DNA of 64,000 bases. Origin: Chitinophaga pollutisoli. GTDB lineage: Bacteria; Bacteroidota; Bacteroidia; Chitinophagales; Chitinophagaceae. The stretch is taken from NCBI RefSeq assembly GCF_038396755.1, contig NZ_CP149822.1, forward strand, positions 4,742,001 to 4,806,000, written 5' to 3'. Numbering within the stretch: the stretch's first letter is position 1; the number at the start of each line of letters is the position of its first letter. The position numbers were made by a program, and so were the translations under genes. Below are positions 17,701 through 26,100 of the stretch, one piece after another. The notes under the pieces were generated by a model. It made no database searches, was not told the origin of the DNA, and was given only the letters and a program-made list of their open reading frames with translations.

Positions 17701-17822
17701 TATGCGTATTCTGCACTTTTGTAGGTGTAATGAAAAGAGAGGTTCGCATAGATGGAAAGCCGTTGCTCGGGCGTGAGCAGATGAATCACTTCGTTCGCCC
17801 GCCAGGGTGTTTTCATATCCAT
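14775..17822 (-). CDS. TPR histidine kinase (HisKA_2 type), main fragment of an interrupted gene
   Basis: A 1015-residue frame. The first two thirds are tetratricopeptide-like helical repeats (for example GDIGKARYYYGLALEKY, LGQHEKSIEHYRQVMYQSR, MGNYKEAIGHFQLYKYF), followed by a long coiled coil, one membrane helix (LVIIIGLLINGY), then EIHHRVKNNLQIVMSLL with the phosphoacceptor histidine and an HATPase domain (LNEAITNSIKYAF, ITDNGCGLRED, GSLGMSLMEGL). The signal peptide and first repeat are encoded immediately upstream in the same frame but cut off by one TAA (17838-17840). The adjacent sigma-54 response regulator is the probable partner. Without the signal peptide the sensor part could not reach the periplasm, so function is doubtful. 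Confidence 0.85.
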   Translation of the reverse strand: MDMKTPWRANEVIHLLTPEQRLSIYANLSFHYTYKSAEYAYDLDTALYYGHKALAVPKEEKHPMVTHHAAHAVVTAYIESKQLAKATAFLPEIPADYRARALHQIAYDYVARNDRTAQELDSSAKYAQQSIQVGRELKTTEYEQRNYYILALIELFRKRQDRIKPYLPAMLPEHAGEMAHAVAMWHMTTAINADSARKYAQIALAGFEAARNATNIAQLKKLLKDMDLMQAALSPSRETQVTAFQQFRKYLDLGKQYQKGFPSFDVTQLSISVNYLSNALRIADALKQDSLRIEAWLDLGKSLCMLGDIGKARYYYGLALEKYQGVNNQRKMAEIWAHLGSSIRRQRPLYTHIAEAYHHARIHFAAAGSVENELNFGTEEANYLQEDARPEEATRVLQELSAKHAGKLHAEGYKIYRHLAHLAHFRGDLSSALRHAMTALRLAEERKDTVMANTIRIRLADIHLDLGQHEKSIEHYRQVMYQSRHNYIHFDYYAVIRFTELLIRYCSAAEALEFVQRMYRTQPPVGYYPTHLMHCAAGLAYQALGQMEEAEKQFYASLASVDRIKVGDRFYSIIHFYAGRFFLDQGHYTKASEHLRKAIRFQPDIASIALTNNAHYLLFRCDSAMGNYKEAIGHFQLYKYFTDSLFNVAKSRQISELQIQYETEKKDQELLLQEQEIRYRQQRIQLLTEQRMLLESNFQKADLERQQSIFDAERKGQDLLLKEKDIKLLKNDQAMQAGLLDKERLTRNVTFAGAGLLVIIIGLLINGYRLKQRHNQSLQEKQVEIGQKNASLEKLLTEKEWLLKEIHHRVKNNLQIVMSLLNTQSAYLQNDAALVAIRDSQHRVQAISLIHKKLYLSDNVGLIFMPHYIHELMDYLSECFDAGRRITFRTEVAPLHLDVSQAVPVGLILNEAITNSIKYAFPDQAEGIISIRFGNSDAGEFELEITDNGCGLREDIVPSQSGSLGMSLMEGLSNDVGGTFSISGRNGVTILVRFREEVYQRPELQEIPFSAASQA

Positions 17823-17837
17823 GTACAGGTTGGCGAG

Positions 17838-18122
17838 TTAGTAATGGCACCAGACGTAGGTTTCCTCCCGCTTGGTATGATTGGCGAGTTTCCTTGCCTG
17901 GTCCAGGCAATAGTAGGCGCTGTCGAGATCGGATTTTACTTCTCCCGGTTTGTGCATGTACTCCCGCCCAAGCGACATGAAATAGTCCGCACGGGCGGTG
18001 TCGTTGGTAGCCATGGCGATGGAGTCACGCCAGGACGGTGCGACCTGGGCGGCGGCGGGTGTTAGCCAGCAAGTAGCCAGCAGTGAAAGCATCAGGATGA
18101 TATGGAAGCGCGTACAACTCAT
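17838..18122 (-). pseudogene. N-terminal piece of the interrupted TPR histidine kinase
   Basis: A 94-codon frame with a signal peptide (IILMLSLLATCWLTPAAAQ) and the first TPR-like helices (ADYFMSLGREYMHKPGEVKS, DLDSAYYCLDQARKLA). It ends VWCHY then TAA. Reading through that stop gives LANLYMDM and joins the downstream kinase frame without a shift, so the two pieces were one protein of about 1115 residues. A single C-to-T change (CAA to TAA) would explain it. The start overlaps the end of the kinase fossil upstream by 4 bases. Confidence 0.8.
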
Positions 18123-18700
18123 GCGATTAGCAATGTTAGGAATGATGGGTGGTGGATAAGGGGATGGATGATGGTAACTCCGGCCAAATGAATCCGGATA
18201 TCGCGGCTGGTATTGCCCGGCGGCTTATAAACGAAGCCGACATTAACCCACTGGTACAGTTTTTTATGGATCAGCGAAATGGTCTGCACGTGGTGCTGGC
18301 TGTCGCGGATGGCGATCAGCGCGGCGTCGTTGCGGATAAAGGCGTCCTGGCGCCGGAAATTGTTTTCGAAATGCAACCAGGAGTAGCCCATCCCGGGCAT
18401 ATCATTCTTCTGCGCGTAGTGGGCGAGTGTCAGGTCGTAGTGTTCTTTTGCTTTCACGAACCCGTTTATTGTGCAGTACGTTTTTCCCATTTCAGTCCAG
18501 GCGTCGATATGGGCGGGGGAAATGGAATCGCGGAGCGCCGGCGCCACCTGCGCGAAAGCAGTGGATACAGGCATGATCAGCCGGCTGATGAAAAGGCAGG
18601 CGATCAGGACCAAGGAATATTTTCGGATTATCTGCATGCTGCAATGCGCAAAGATGTTGAATGGTGATGGGAAGTGCGAAAAGCAGGAGCGGTCGGGCAA
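18119..18700 (-). pseudogene. Fossil of a second TPR histidine kinase with internal deletions
   Basis: A frame of 193 codons (likely original start at 18637, MQIIRKYSLVLI) combines a signal peptide ending AFAQVAPALRDSI, one stretch of TPR (IDAWTEMGKTYCTINGFVKA and following), and then without transition DAALIAIRDSQHHVQTISLI-HKKLYQ. The TPR stretch resembles IEAWLDLGKSLCMLGDIGKA of the neighbouring kinase, and the last part resembles its NDAALVAIRDSQHRVQAISL-IHKKLY near the phosphoacceptor. Hundreds of codons between them are missing, as is the ATPase domain. It is a collapsed paralogue, not a working kinase. Confidence 0.75.
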
Positions 18701-19109
18701 AAGGCGAACCAGGTGCGTATCATGTCTTAAAATTTACAGAACTCTTCCTCAAAAACAGGCCAAAGCCGCAAGATGCCCGGCAGGCACCGAATGAAAATCT
18801 TCCGCACAATTGCCAGTGTAGCGGGGTTGCAGGATTGATTGGTGATGATGTAGAATTGAAGGCTGGGCGGATAGCGATCCTGAAGATACCACTTTATTTC
18901 GTAGCCGGCGCCCCGAACCACGAAATTTCGTGGAATGACGTCTGTGGGTGATAATGCCGGAACTTGAAATTGCCACTTTATTTCGTTGCTTTTACGGGTG
19001 TTGCCACGATATTTCGATGGAGGAGCAGGTCAAGGTGTGCGCTAAGGCTTGCTGGGCAAGGGGTTGGTGATGTGGCACTGCATTTGGCCTGTCTCTCAAA
19101 ACACGCTAT
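18701..19109. other. Intergenic region holding four CCACnnnATTTCG repeats
   Basis: No coding frame is supported in these 409 bases. The right half carries four copies of a 16-17 base motif (listed separately). The plus-strand promoter of the alpha/beta hydrolase gene should lie at the right end, but no clean TAnnTTTG was found. Confidence 0.5.
18889..19020. repeat. Four copies of CCAC-N3-ATTTCG-TNG
   Basis: Copies are CCACTTTATTTCGTAG (18889-18904), CCACGAAATTTCGTGG (18918-18933, a perfect 16-bp palindrome), CCACTTTATTTCGTTG (18973-18988) and CCACGATATTTCGATGG (19004-19020). Start-to-start distances are 29, 55 and 31. All are in the same orientation. They could be protein binding sites or the multiple internal repeats of a decayed insertion-sequence end. 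Confidence 0.6.
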
Positions 19110-19880
19110 ATGAAAACAATCGTTTTTCTGACCGGCTGCTTCGTCCATCATTCCTGCTGGGACGAATGGAAGGTATATTTCGAAAAGGAAGGGTATACCT
19201 GTATCGTTCCGCCCTGGCCGCATAAGAACGAGCCCGCCGCCACGCTGCGCGCCCGCCAGCCGGACCCCGCCATCGCTTCCATCCGGCTGGCCGACCTGAA
19301 GAATTACTTCAGCGACATCATCTCCGCTTTGCCGCAAAAGCCCATTCTCATCGGGCGTTCGTTTGGCGGGTTGCTGGTGCAGCTGATGTTGCAGCGCGAT
19401 ATCGCATCGGCGGGCGTGGCCATTCATTCTGTGCCGCCGGCGGGGGTGCTTTCTACCGCGTTTTCCTTCTATCGCGCGACCTGGGGGCCGTTGGGCCTTT
19501 TCACGCCGGCGTCGAAGACTTTCCTCATGTCAGTTCCGCAATGGCAATATGCGTTTACCAACGGCCTGCCTTTGCAGGAGCAGCAGGCAACGTACGACCA
19601 GCTGGTGATCCCCGAATCCAAACGGGTAGCGCGCGATGGTTTGGGCAAGGAAGCGAAGATCGATTTCAGGAAGCCCCACGTGCCGTTACTCTTCGTGGCC
19701 GGCGAAAAAGACCATATCATGCCGGCTTCGCTGAACCACACCAACTTTAAAAAGTACAGCAAAAGCGAAGGCGTCCTGGAATACAAGTTCTTTTCCGGGA
19801 AAACGCACTCTGTGCTGGGGCAGAAGGGCTGGGAAGAAAATGCGGCCTTCATTCACGGCTGGCTGAAACAACATGTGTAA
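19110..19880 (+). CDS. Alpha/beta-fold hydrolase
   Basis: A 256-residue cytoplasmic protein of the alpha/beta hydrolase fold. The oxyanion region VFLTGCFVHHSCWDEW follows strand 3, the nucleophile elbow is GRSFGGL (Arg in place of the usual His), the acid is in VAGEKDHIMPA and the catalytic histidine in GKTHSVLGQKGWEE. The lid region is moderately long. Esterases, haloperoxidase-like and lactonase-like members share these features, so the substrate cannot be named. It is a single-gene unit ended by a terminator at 19936-19963. The start at 19110 gives the normal first beta strand. Confidence 0.87.
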   Translation: MKTIVFLTGCFVHHSCWDEWKVYFEKEGYTCIVPPWPHKNEPAATLRARQPDPAIASIRLADLKNYFSDIISALPQKPILIGRSFGGLLVQLMLQRDIASAGVAIHSVPPAGVLSTAFSFYRATWGPLGLFTPASKTFLMSVPQWQYAFTNGLPLQEQQATYDQLVIPESKRVARDGLGKEAKIDFRKPHVPLLFVAGEKDHIMPASLNHTNFKKYSKSEGVLEYKFFSGKTHSVLGQKGWEENAAFIHGWLKQHV

Positions 19881-19935
19881 ATCTGTTCATCATAAAAGTA
19901 ACTGATAGTGTAACAGTTGTAGGTTAACTGAATCC

Positions 19936-19963
19936 ACCGGAATAGTCCTGTTCCGGTTTTTTT
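19936..19963 (+). terminator. Rho-independent terminator after the hydrolase gene
   Basis: A 7-bp stem (19936-19942 with 19951-19957, ACCGGAA / TTCCGGT) with an 8-base loop runs into seven T. Confidence 0.8.
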
Positions 19964-20004
19964 CGTTTATTTTCGCGCCGGGCCGCCACGGTCCGCGGTA
20001 CAGT

Positions 20005-20931
20005 ATGGCTACTACTCAATCAAGGCAGGATAAGCGGTTTAAGACGTTCGTGTATTCGTTCAGGGAAGCGTTCCGTGTTTTGCAGGCGAACGACCCTTTG
20101 CGGATGGCGGGCGCCACGGCTTTCTTCACTACTTTCGCCCTTCCGGCGATTCTCATCATCATTATACAAGCATTGCGGTTGCTGTTCGAGCCACGTATCA
20201 TTACGCGGCAGCTGTTCGGCGAGCTGAAGGAAGTGATCGGGCCGGAAGCCACGCATGAAGTAGTGGAAACGCTCCAGGCCTTCAGGGGCATCGCGCAGAA
20301 CTGGCTCATCGCGGGGATCGGCTTCGTGTTCCTGCTTTTCGTGGCCACCACGCTGCTCAAGGTAATGACGGGCTCGGTGAACCAGCTGTGGAGCATCAGG
20401 CCGGTGGTACGCGGCAATTTCAGGATGATCATGGTGTCGCGGCTCAAAGGCGTGGCGCTTATCCTGGCAACCGGGGTGCTCTTCGTGGTGGGGATCGTAG
20501 GGGATTCCGCCTCGGCGTTTATCGGCCAATACCTGCTCAATTACTGGCCCGATGTGGGCGTCTACTACAACAGCGCCCTGCAATACCTCCTCTCCGTAAT
20601 CACCGCCACCTTGTGGTTCTCCCTGGTACTATACCTGTTGCCCGACGGACGGCTCAACTGGAAGGTGCTGCTCACCGGCGCCTTCGTGACCGGTATCCTG
20701 TTCAACATCGGGAAAATCATTCTGCGCTGGTTGCTGACCTACAGCAACATCAACAGCATTTACGGCGCCTCAGCCTCAATGGTGCTATTGTTGTTGTTTG
20801 TTTTCTATGTTTCGCTTATCTTTTACTACGGGGCCACCTTTGCCAATGTGTGGGCCAACGCCAGCGGAAAGCCCGTCCAGCCCCGGAAATATGCCATCAG
20901 ATACCAGCTGCAGGACGTGAAACCGGAGTAA
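20005..20931 (+). CDS. YihY/BrkB-family inner membrane protein
   Basis: A 308-residue membrane protein with about six hydrophobic helices. Family marks are the N-terminal ANDPLRMAGATAFFTTFALP, the central LLFVATTLLKVMTGSVNQLWSI, and the conserved ending ASMVLLLLFVFYVSLIFYYGATFANVWA. The family was once called ribonuclease BN in error; its members are membrane proteins of unsettled function. It is transcribed alone between a terminator and the promoter of a GntR regulator. Confidence 0.9.
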   Translation: MATTQSRQDKRFKTFVYSFREAFRVLQANDPLRMAGATAFFTTFALPAILIIIIQALRLLFEPRIITRQLFGELKEVIGPEATHEVVETLQAFRGIAQNWLIAGIGFVFLLFVATTLLKVMTGSVNQLWSIRPVVRGNFRMIMVSRLKGVALILATGVLFVVGIVGDSASAFIGQYLLNYWPDVGVYYNSALQYLLSVITATLWFSLVLYLLPDGRLNWKVLLTGAFVTGILFNIGKIILRWLLTYSNINSIYGASASMVLLLLFVFYVSLIFYYGATFANVWANASGKPVQPRKYAIRYQLQDVKPE

Positions 20932-20945
20932 TCCGGAGGCAGGAC

Positions 20946-20977
20946 TTTGACGGTATGCTTTTTCTTGTTTACTTTTA
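20946..20977 (+). promoter_or_regulatory. Candidate promoter of the GntR regulator gene
   Basis: TTTG (20946-20949), 20 bases, then TACTTTTA (20970-20977), one base off TAnnTTTG. The start codon follows 28 bases later. Confidence 0.4.
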
Positions 20978-21005
20978 CAGCAGAATTTCGTATACAAAAC
21001 TACCC

Positions 21006-21638
21006 ATGAAAATAGATTCCTTAGCGAATAAAGTATATGTTGACCTCCGCCGTCAGATATTATCCAACCAGTTGGTTCCCGGTATGCGCCTCAAGGAAGA
21101 TGAATGGGCGAAGAAGGCGGCGGTGAGCCGGATGGCCGTCCGCGAGGCGCTGACGCGCCTGCTGGGAGAGAACCTGGTGGTATTCGGGGAGAAGGGCGGT
21201 TATTTCGTGAAATCGATGACCCCGAACGATATTAAGGAAATCCGCGAATTGCGGGAGCTCCTGGAACTGGGCGCCCTCCGCCTCCTGGCGCAGAAACCCA
21301 ACCCGGCCCTGCTCGATACGCTCGAAAAAATCTGTGAAGATTTCTCCGATATGGTCGAAAAAGGCTACCTCGGCGGTGCCTGCGATGCCGACATGAAGTT
21401 CCACGAAACCCTCATTTCCGGCGCCTGCAACGCCAAACTCCTCGAGCTTTACCAATACAGCAACATCCCGCTCTTCCATATGAAACTGGGGCACCTGCTG
21501 ATGGACGATTACGCCCAAACCGACCGGGAGCACCGCCAGATCGTGAGCGCGCTCCGGAAGCAGGATCTGAAGCTGGCGCAATCCACGCTGGTAAAGCATC
21601 TCGAAAGAGGGGAGGAGACGGCCCTCGGCCTGATCTGA
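21006..21638 (+). CDS. GntR-family regulator with FCD ligand-binding domain
   Basis: A 210-residue transcription factor. The winged helix (about 1-70) has KVYVDLRRQILSNQLVPGMR, the recognition region VSRMAVREALTRLLGENLV, and the wing FGEKGGYFVKS. The all-helical FCD domain follows, with LRELLELGALRLLA, metal-type residues in ADMKFHETLISGA and DREHRQIVSAL. Such proteins sense sugar acids or other carboxylates. The frame is open far upstream, but MKIDSLANKVY at 21006 is the right start. It lies 1.5 kb ahead of the SusC locus, which holds sugar-acid-type enzymes, so it is the best candidate for its regulator. A strong terminator follows. Confidence 0.9.
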   Translation: MKIDSLANKVYVDLRRQILSNQLVPGMRLKEDEWAKKAAVSRMAVREALTRLLGENLVVFGEKGGYFVKSMTPNDIKEIRELRELLELGALRLLAQKPNPALLDTLEKICEDFSDMVEKGYLGGACDADMKFHETLISGACNAKLLELYQYSNIPLFHMKLGHLLMDDYAQTDREHRQIVSALRKQDLKLAQSTLVKHLERGEETALGLI

Positions 21639-21660
21639 TTTATAAGATTATATAAAAAGC

Positions 21661-21698
21661 AAAGCGGCGCCCCTGTTGGAGGCGCCGCTTTTATTTTG
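21661..21698 (+). terminator. Terminator between GntR and lipoprotein genes
   Basis: An 11-bp stem (21661-21671 with 21681-21691, AAAGCGGCGCC / GGCGCCGCTTT) with a 9-base loop continues into TTATTTTG. It lies between two convergent genes and has A residues on the other side, so it may work in both directions. Confidence 0.85.
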
Positions 21699-21721
21699 TT
21701 CATTGTTAATGCGCGAAAATA

Positions 21722-22657
21722 CTACCACTGTACCACGGTGGTATCGCCGGACCAGGCCTGGTTTACCTTGATCTGGTAAGTACTGCTGGCGCCGCCGCCG
21801 TAAAGGAAACCCGAGAGGCTGGTTACCTTGTTGGTGGTAACTGGCACATTGTTGATAGTTTTTGACATGGCGGCACCGGTGTTTTTGTCCTTATAATACA
21901 GTACCACGTTCACGGAATAATGGGAACCGAAGAGGTAATCCTGGAAAGTGGTATTGCTTATACGCGTCATCCAGCGGGTCCACCAAAAATCAGGCGCGGA
22001 AATGTCCCCGTTTGAGATTTTCCAGTGAAGGGTGGTGGGGAGGATGCGGGCAGTCAGCTCGTTGTAAGGGTGGGAGGCCGGCAGCGCGTCTTTCACTTCT
22101 ACCGTTATTTTGCCTACAACACGCTCCAGGGACAGGTCCTGGATTGTACCGCTGCCGTTGGCCGTTACTTCGAACTGGAATTTTTTCAGGAAGATGTCGC
22201 CGGCATTTCTGATCGTGGTGCTGTCTGCTTCCACGAAGGGATGGAGGGCGTGATAATTAATATTGGGTTGTTCGGGTGATACCACCGGGTCGGCGTTCAC
22301 CAGCAGTTTGCCGGTGGAAGCTGCCACGAGGATGGTGTAATCGCCCGCTGCCAGGGAGTCGTTGATCGTACCGAACGATGTGCTAAGGGTGTCGAAGGAT
22401 TTATAGGAAACCCTGGTGCCGGATGCATCGTAAGCAACATAATAAAGGTTGGCGATATCAGTCATGCTGGAATCACGGTAAGCATCGCCGGGAGCTTTGC
22501 GGGCGGTGCGCTGCATGTCCGATTGCTTGCGGATAAAGTCGCCGAGGTTGAATTGAACAGCTTGCTTATCAGTTGGTGCTGCCGGTGTTGGGATGTCGGA
22601 TTCCTGCGCGCAGGAAAACAACGTCACGGCCAGCAGCGCGAATAAAGAATGTTTCAT
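21722..22657 (-). CDS. Lipoprotein, possibly fimbrillin/Mfa2-like
   Basis: A 311-residue envelope protein with signal peptide and lipobox in MKHSLFALLAVTLFSC. The body is beta-rich: LYYVAYDASGTRVSYKSF, AAGDYTILVAAST, FLKKFQFEVTANGSGTIQDL, SLERVVGKITVEVKDA. This layout (two beta-sandwich halves, VVGKITVEV at the domain start) recalls fimbrial anchor lipoproteins of Bacteroidota, but no pilus gene is near and the match is tentative. The frame is open to 22720, but the ATG at 22657 places the signal peptide correctly. It is transcribed away from the SusC gene, with 446 bases between them. Confidence 0.6.
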   Translation of the reverse strand: MKHSLFALLAVTLFSCAQESDIPTPAAPTDKQAVQFNLGDFIRKQSDMQRTARKAPGDAYRDSSMTDIANLYYVAYDASGTRVSYKSFDTLSTSFGTINDSLAAGDYTILVAASTGKLLVNADPVVSPEQPNINYHALHPFVEADSTTIRNAGDIFLKKFQFEVTANGSGTIQDLSLERVVGKITVEVKDALPASHPYNELTARILPTTLHWKISNGDISAPDFWWTRWMTRISNTTFQDYLFGSHYSVNVVLYYKDKNTGAAMSKTINNVPVTTNKVTSLSGFLYGGGASSTYQIKVNQAWSGDTTVVQW

Positions 22658-22845
22658 GTGAAAATGAATTGGTGTGGGATTGAAAGTTGAATTTGCGGGT
22701 AACGGTGTGAAGTGATGCACGTCACATAGGCATGGGATTTAGTGATTAATGAACGGGCAAAAATACCGCTTTTCCTCAAATAATAAAATTTTCATACACA
22801 ATCCCTGCCTTCTTACTACTCCCGATTTTTTCTTGAATTATTTTT

Positions 22846-22871
22846 TTGTTTACAAAAGAAGTATATATTTG
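22846..22871 (+). promoter_or_regulatory. Candidate susC promoter
   Basis: TATATTTG at 22864-22871 matches TAnnTTTG exactly. The nearest TTG (22846-22848) is 15 bases upstream, a little short of the usual spacing. Confidence 0.5.
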
Positions 22872-22889
22872 TAGACATAGTTATGAACA

Positions 22890-22903
22890 CGTGTACGTAC
22901 CCG
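22890..22903. promoter_or_regulatory. Candidate operator in the susC leader
   Basis: CGTGTACGTACCCG differs by one base from CGGGTACGTACCCG, the core of the perfect palindrome at 36521-36540. It sits about 19 bases after the -7 element, where a bound repressor would block transcription. Confidence 0.45.
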
Positions 22904-23103
22904 GAATTTATTCAGGAGGGGTAGATGTCCGGGAGATTAACATTCAGCCAGCAATTTTGAACATACCGTCATGAGAAACTCCGCTGCGGGCGGACAGGGG
23001 GTGCTTTGCCCTTTTCCCGCCATAGCGGTCCGGAACCAGCTTAACAGCCGCGCCGAGCGCGGAGGCTTTATTTCTTAACCGTCATTTTATTAACCAAAGC
23101 ATC

Positions 23104-26100
23104 ATGAAAGGAAGAAACCTTTACCTCTTTGGGTTACTCGTTGCACTCGCCGGCCTCATTTCCACGCGGCCCGCAACGGCCCAGGATGCCCGCGAAATCA
23201 AAGGGACCGTGGTCGACAGCATCGGACAAACGCCGCTACCCGGCGTAACGATCTTTGTGAAAGGCACCAGCACCGGCGCCGCCACTTCGCCCACCGGAGA
23301 ATTCACCATTCGCGCGGCAGAAAATACCATTCTCGTCGTTTCCTACATCGGGTACGATAAAATCGAAGTGCCCGTGGGCGGACGTACCACCATCCGCATC
23401 CAGCTCGCCCAGAGCAAAACCATGCTGAACGAAACCGTCGTGATCGGATACGGCACCATGAAGAAAAGCTCTGTAACCGCATCGGTAACCAAAGTAGAGA
23501 ACACCATCCTCGACCAGGTGCCCGCCGGCCGCCCGGAAGCCGCCCTCGTTGGCCGCCTCGCAGGTGTTAACATCTCGCAGAACCGCAGCCAGCCCGGCCA
23601 GGCGCCCACCATCCGCATCCGCGGCGCCAGCTCTATCGACGCCGGCAACGAACCGCTGGTCGTAATCGACGGTGTGCCCGGCGGCAACCTCGGCATGATC
23701 AACATGAACGATGTGCAATCCATCGAAGTATTGAAAGATGCATCCTCCGCCGCCATCTACGGCTCCCGCGCTGCAGGCGGCGTTATCATCGTTACCATGA
23801 AAAAAGGTTCCGCAGGCAAAACACGCTTCAACTTCAACGGCTTCGCCGGTGTCGCCAAAGCCCGCCTGCACGACGACTGGATCACCGGCCAGGAGTACTA
23901 CGACTACGCCGTGAAATTCCAGAACCGCGAATGGTACTGGGATGATCCCAACAGCGACCTGACGATCCCCGTTTGGGGTGACGCCCGCCGCCCCTCCACC
24001 CGCCAGGTGAACCCCGTTATCAACAACGGCGCCAACATTATCTGGCAGGACGAAGTGATGCAGACCGCACCCATCCAGAGCTACAACATCTCTGCCAGCG
24101 GCGGTACGGAAAAAATGACTTACTATGTTTCCGGTACGTATAAAGACGAAGTCGGAACACTTAAAAATACCTGGTTCAAAAGCTACGGCGTTCGCGCAAA
24201 TGTGGACGTGAAGGCCTCCAGGGCCGTGTCCGTCGGTTTCATGCTGAACCCTTCGTACAGCAAGCGCCGCCTGTCGGAACGTGTGGTGAGCGACTACGCC
24301 AAGATTCCCAGCTTCGTGGAGCGCCGGCGCGCAGACGGTACCTATCCCCGCCCGCGTGATTACTGGGGCGCCGTAGTATCCGGTCAAACGAACCCGATGG
24401 CCATCATCGACGGTACTTACAGCTATGGCGCCACTTTCTCCAACGTGGGTGAAGCTTACCTGAAAATTGACCTGGCGAAAGGGCTGTCGTTCCGCTCTTC
24501 CGTAGGTTCCACCATCGCGTACAACAATTCCGACTTCTTCCAGAAAAGCAATGCGCTGTCCACCTTCGTAAACTCGGGGAATGAGATCGTTACGTCCAAT
24601 ATCAACATGCTGAACGAAAACGTGCTGAGCTACAATGCAACCTTGCGCGGCGGACACGAACTTTCGGCTATCGCGGGCGCTTCTTACCAGAAGAACCGTT
24701 CCGAAGGATCGTATATGTATGCGATTCCCAACTCGTACAACAACGAATATGTGCATACGCTGAACAACGCGCAGATCAACCCGGCGGCATCTTACACGAT
24801 TAACTCCGCCTGGGGCCTGGTTTCTTACTTCAGCCGGGTGCATTACGGATATAAAGAGAAATACCTGGTGTCCGCGTCCATCCGTACAGATGGCAGCTCG
24901 CGTTTTGGCCCGAATAACAAATGGGGTTACTTCCCCTCCGCATCCGTGGCCTGGCGTGTGAAACAGGAAGAATTCATGAAAGGGATCAGCGCCATCAGCG
25001 ACCTGAAAGTTCGCGCCAGCTATGGCGTTACCGGCAACTTCAACATCGGCGACTTCCAATACCTGGGGCAGATCAAGGACGCGATCTATTCTCCGAATGG
25101 TGCCGTGATCAAAGGCCTTGCCCAGGACAATTATGAGAATTTCAACCTGGGTTGGGAAAAAACGAAGGGATACGATTTCGGTATCGAGATCGGATTGCTG
25201 AAGAACAGGATCCAGATCGTGGCGGATTACTATGACAAACGCACTTACGACCTGTTGTATGCGGTATCTGTTCCCGGCACTACCGGCTTCGCCAGTGCGC
25301 TTACCAACGTGGGCGACGTGAGCAACAAGGGTTTTGAAATTGAACTGACGACGCGCAATATCGTACAGCCGGATTTCTCCTGGCAAACTTCCTTCAACGT
25401 AGCCATGAATAAAAACCGGGTGGAAGACCTGGGAGGCGTGCAGGAACGTATCTCTACGGATGCCACCAGCGGAATGTCGTGGATACTGCGGGTAGGGGAA
25501 CCGATGTTCTCGTACTTCGGTTACCGCTCTATCGGGGTGTATAAAGACCAGGAGTCCCTGGTTAATTCGCCGAAACTGCCCGGCACCAAGCCCGGCATGC
25601 CGATTTATGAAGACAGGAACGGCGACGGAGCCCTGACGCCGGCCGACAGGCAGGTGTTGGGAAACTTCCAGCCCAAAGCCATCCTCGGAATGGTGAACAA
25701 CTTCACTTATAAGAATTTCGATTTGAGCATCGCCATGCAGGCATCTCTTGGCGCGAAAATGTTCACATATGAGAACCAGTTCTACCAGGGCGCGCTCCTC
25801 GGGGCGATGCGCCGTTCACTGGTAGAAGACCAATGGTGGTCGCCCAGTGAGCCCGGCAACGGCAAAATGCCCGGCGCTTCGCTCACGACGCTGACCCGCC
25901 AGGGCGGATCCGATATTTATATGGAAGACGCCAGCTTCCTGGCCATCCGGAACATCAACCTCGGATACTCCCTGCCGGATGCCATGTTCAAGCGGCTCGG
26001 CATCAACTCCTTCCGTGCATATCTCACCGCCGGTAATCCTTTTATGTTTACTAAAAAAGGATTCCATGGGTACAATCCGGAAGGCACCACACTCGGCGAG

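Larger units (their letters stand above)
22658..23103. other. Divergent promoter region and long GC-rich susC leader
   Basis: No gene is supported. It holds the susC promoter, a palindromic site and about 230 bases of leader before the susC start. The leader contains a small hairpin at 23048-23062 (CCGCGC-CGA-GCGCGG) followed by a T-rich stretch, which could act in attenuation. Confidence 0.5.

Noticed and set aside
20388..21005. N-terminal extension of the GntR regulator into the YihY gene
   Set aside because: The added residues are Arg-rich out-of-frame translation of the YihY gene; the natural start with the winged helix is at 21006.
23236..25386. 716-codon minus-strand open frame inside susC
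   Set aside because: It is fully antisense to a clear SusC protein and has no family resemblance; long antisense frames are expected in GC-rich codon-biased DNA. The same holds for 26241-27893, 29469-30731 and 39465-40565.
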